A DNA stretch of 64,000 nucleotides. Source: Bacillus sp. AFS088145 (GTDB taxonomy: Bacteria; Bacillota; Bacilli; Bacillales; Bacillaceae_G). Below the pieces are notes generated by a model. That model did not search any database and was not told the DNA's origin. It worked only from the letters and a program-made list of their open reading frames with translations. This document shows, one piece after another, positions 63,968 to 64,000 of the stretch (positions are counted from its first letter, which is position 1; each line of letters begins with the position of its first letter). The DNA is taken from assembly GCF_002564465.1 (NCBI RefSeq), contig NZ_NUUX01000019.1, positions 20,994 through 84,993 of the forward strand, written 5' to 3'. Position numbers and translations under genes: made by a program.

Positions 63968-64000
63968 GGTTGATTTCCACTACAGGATGCTCGCTTTCCA
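63968..64000. repeat. partial R1 repeat, reverse orientation
   Basis: GGTTGATTTCCACTACAGGA followed by TGCTCGCTTTCCA, cut by the window end. It matches the reverse complement of 34490-34522 with four differences and continues beyond the window. Confidence 0.8.

Overview
The window is a contiguous piece of a low-GC, endospore-forming Bacillaceae chromosome. The evidence is sda, sigK, spoVB, comER, comN and pbpI, three T-box leaders, and a gene order close to the Bacillus subtilis yqe and yrr-yrv regions. It resembles a Bacillus cereus- or Gottfriedia-like relative, but the genus cannot be fixed from sequence alone. I see no prophage, intact insertion sequence, CRISPR array, rRNA or tRNA. Most of it is core genome; the accessory material is a few membrane proteins, one ABC exporter operon and several families of small intergenic repeats.

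Layout. 1-5.3 kb: the 3' end of comER converges on the seven-gene operon yqeG-yqeH-aroE-yhbY-yqeK-rsfS-yqeM (minus strand; ribosome biogenesis, shikimate pathway, phosphatases). 5.3-10.9 kb: sda with a DnaA-box promoter, psd, the small alarmone synthetase ywaC, a CPBP protease, a tandem crcB pair bracketed by two copies of a ~200-nt structured repeat, an SRPBCC protein and a GNAT. 11-15 kb: an M29 aminopeptidase, then aroA-tyrA behind a Tyr-type T-box. 15-19 kb: uninterrupted sigK, yrhC, and a TetR-controlled ABC exporter operon with a duplicated palindromic operator.

19-34 kb (minus): mtnN, yrrS-pbpI, greA, udk, the trhP1/trhP2/trmR wobble-uridine modification genes, mltG, yrzB-ruvX-yrzL, alaS with an Ala T-box, yrrI. 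34-41 kb: two small conserved genes, recD2, the TPR gene yrrB, mnmA, iscS and cymR (sulfur relay and its regulator). 41-47 kb: mostly unrecognised genes, including a 586-residue protein joining an alpha-helical repeat region, two membrane helices and a PH-like tail; also rarA, a SANT-type regulator and a lipoprotein. 47-64 kb: tcdA, hisS-aspS under a T-box with overlapping Asp and His codons, a 20-bp tandem array, dtd, relA, apt, recJ, a CDF transporter, secDF, comN and spoVB.

Functional threads: tRNA maturation and charging (alaS, hisS, aspS, mnmA, iscS, tcdA, trhP1/P2, trmR, dtd), stringent response (relA plus ywaC), DNA repair (recD2, recJ, rarA, ruvX), envelope and secretion (psd, mltG, pbpI, secDF, spoVB) and sporulation control (sda, sigK, spoVB). 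The most unusual signals are non-coding: the crcB-flanking element with terminal inverted repeats inside duplicated terminator hairpins, a second dispersed repeat family, the 20-bp tandem array, and two places where a terminator hairpin contains the ribosome binding site of the next gene.
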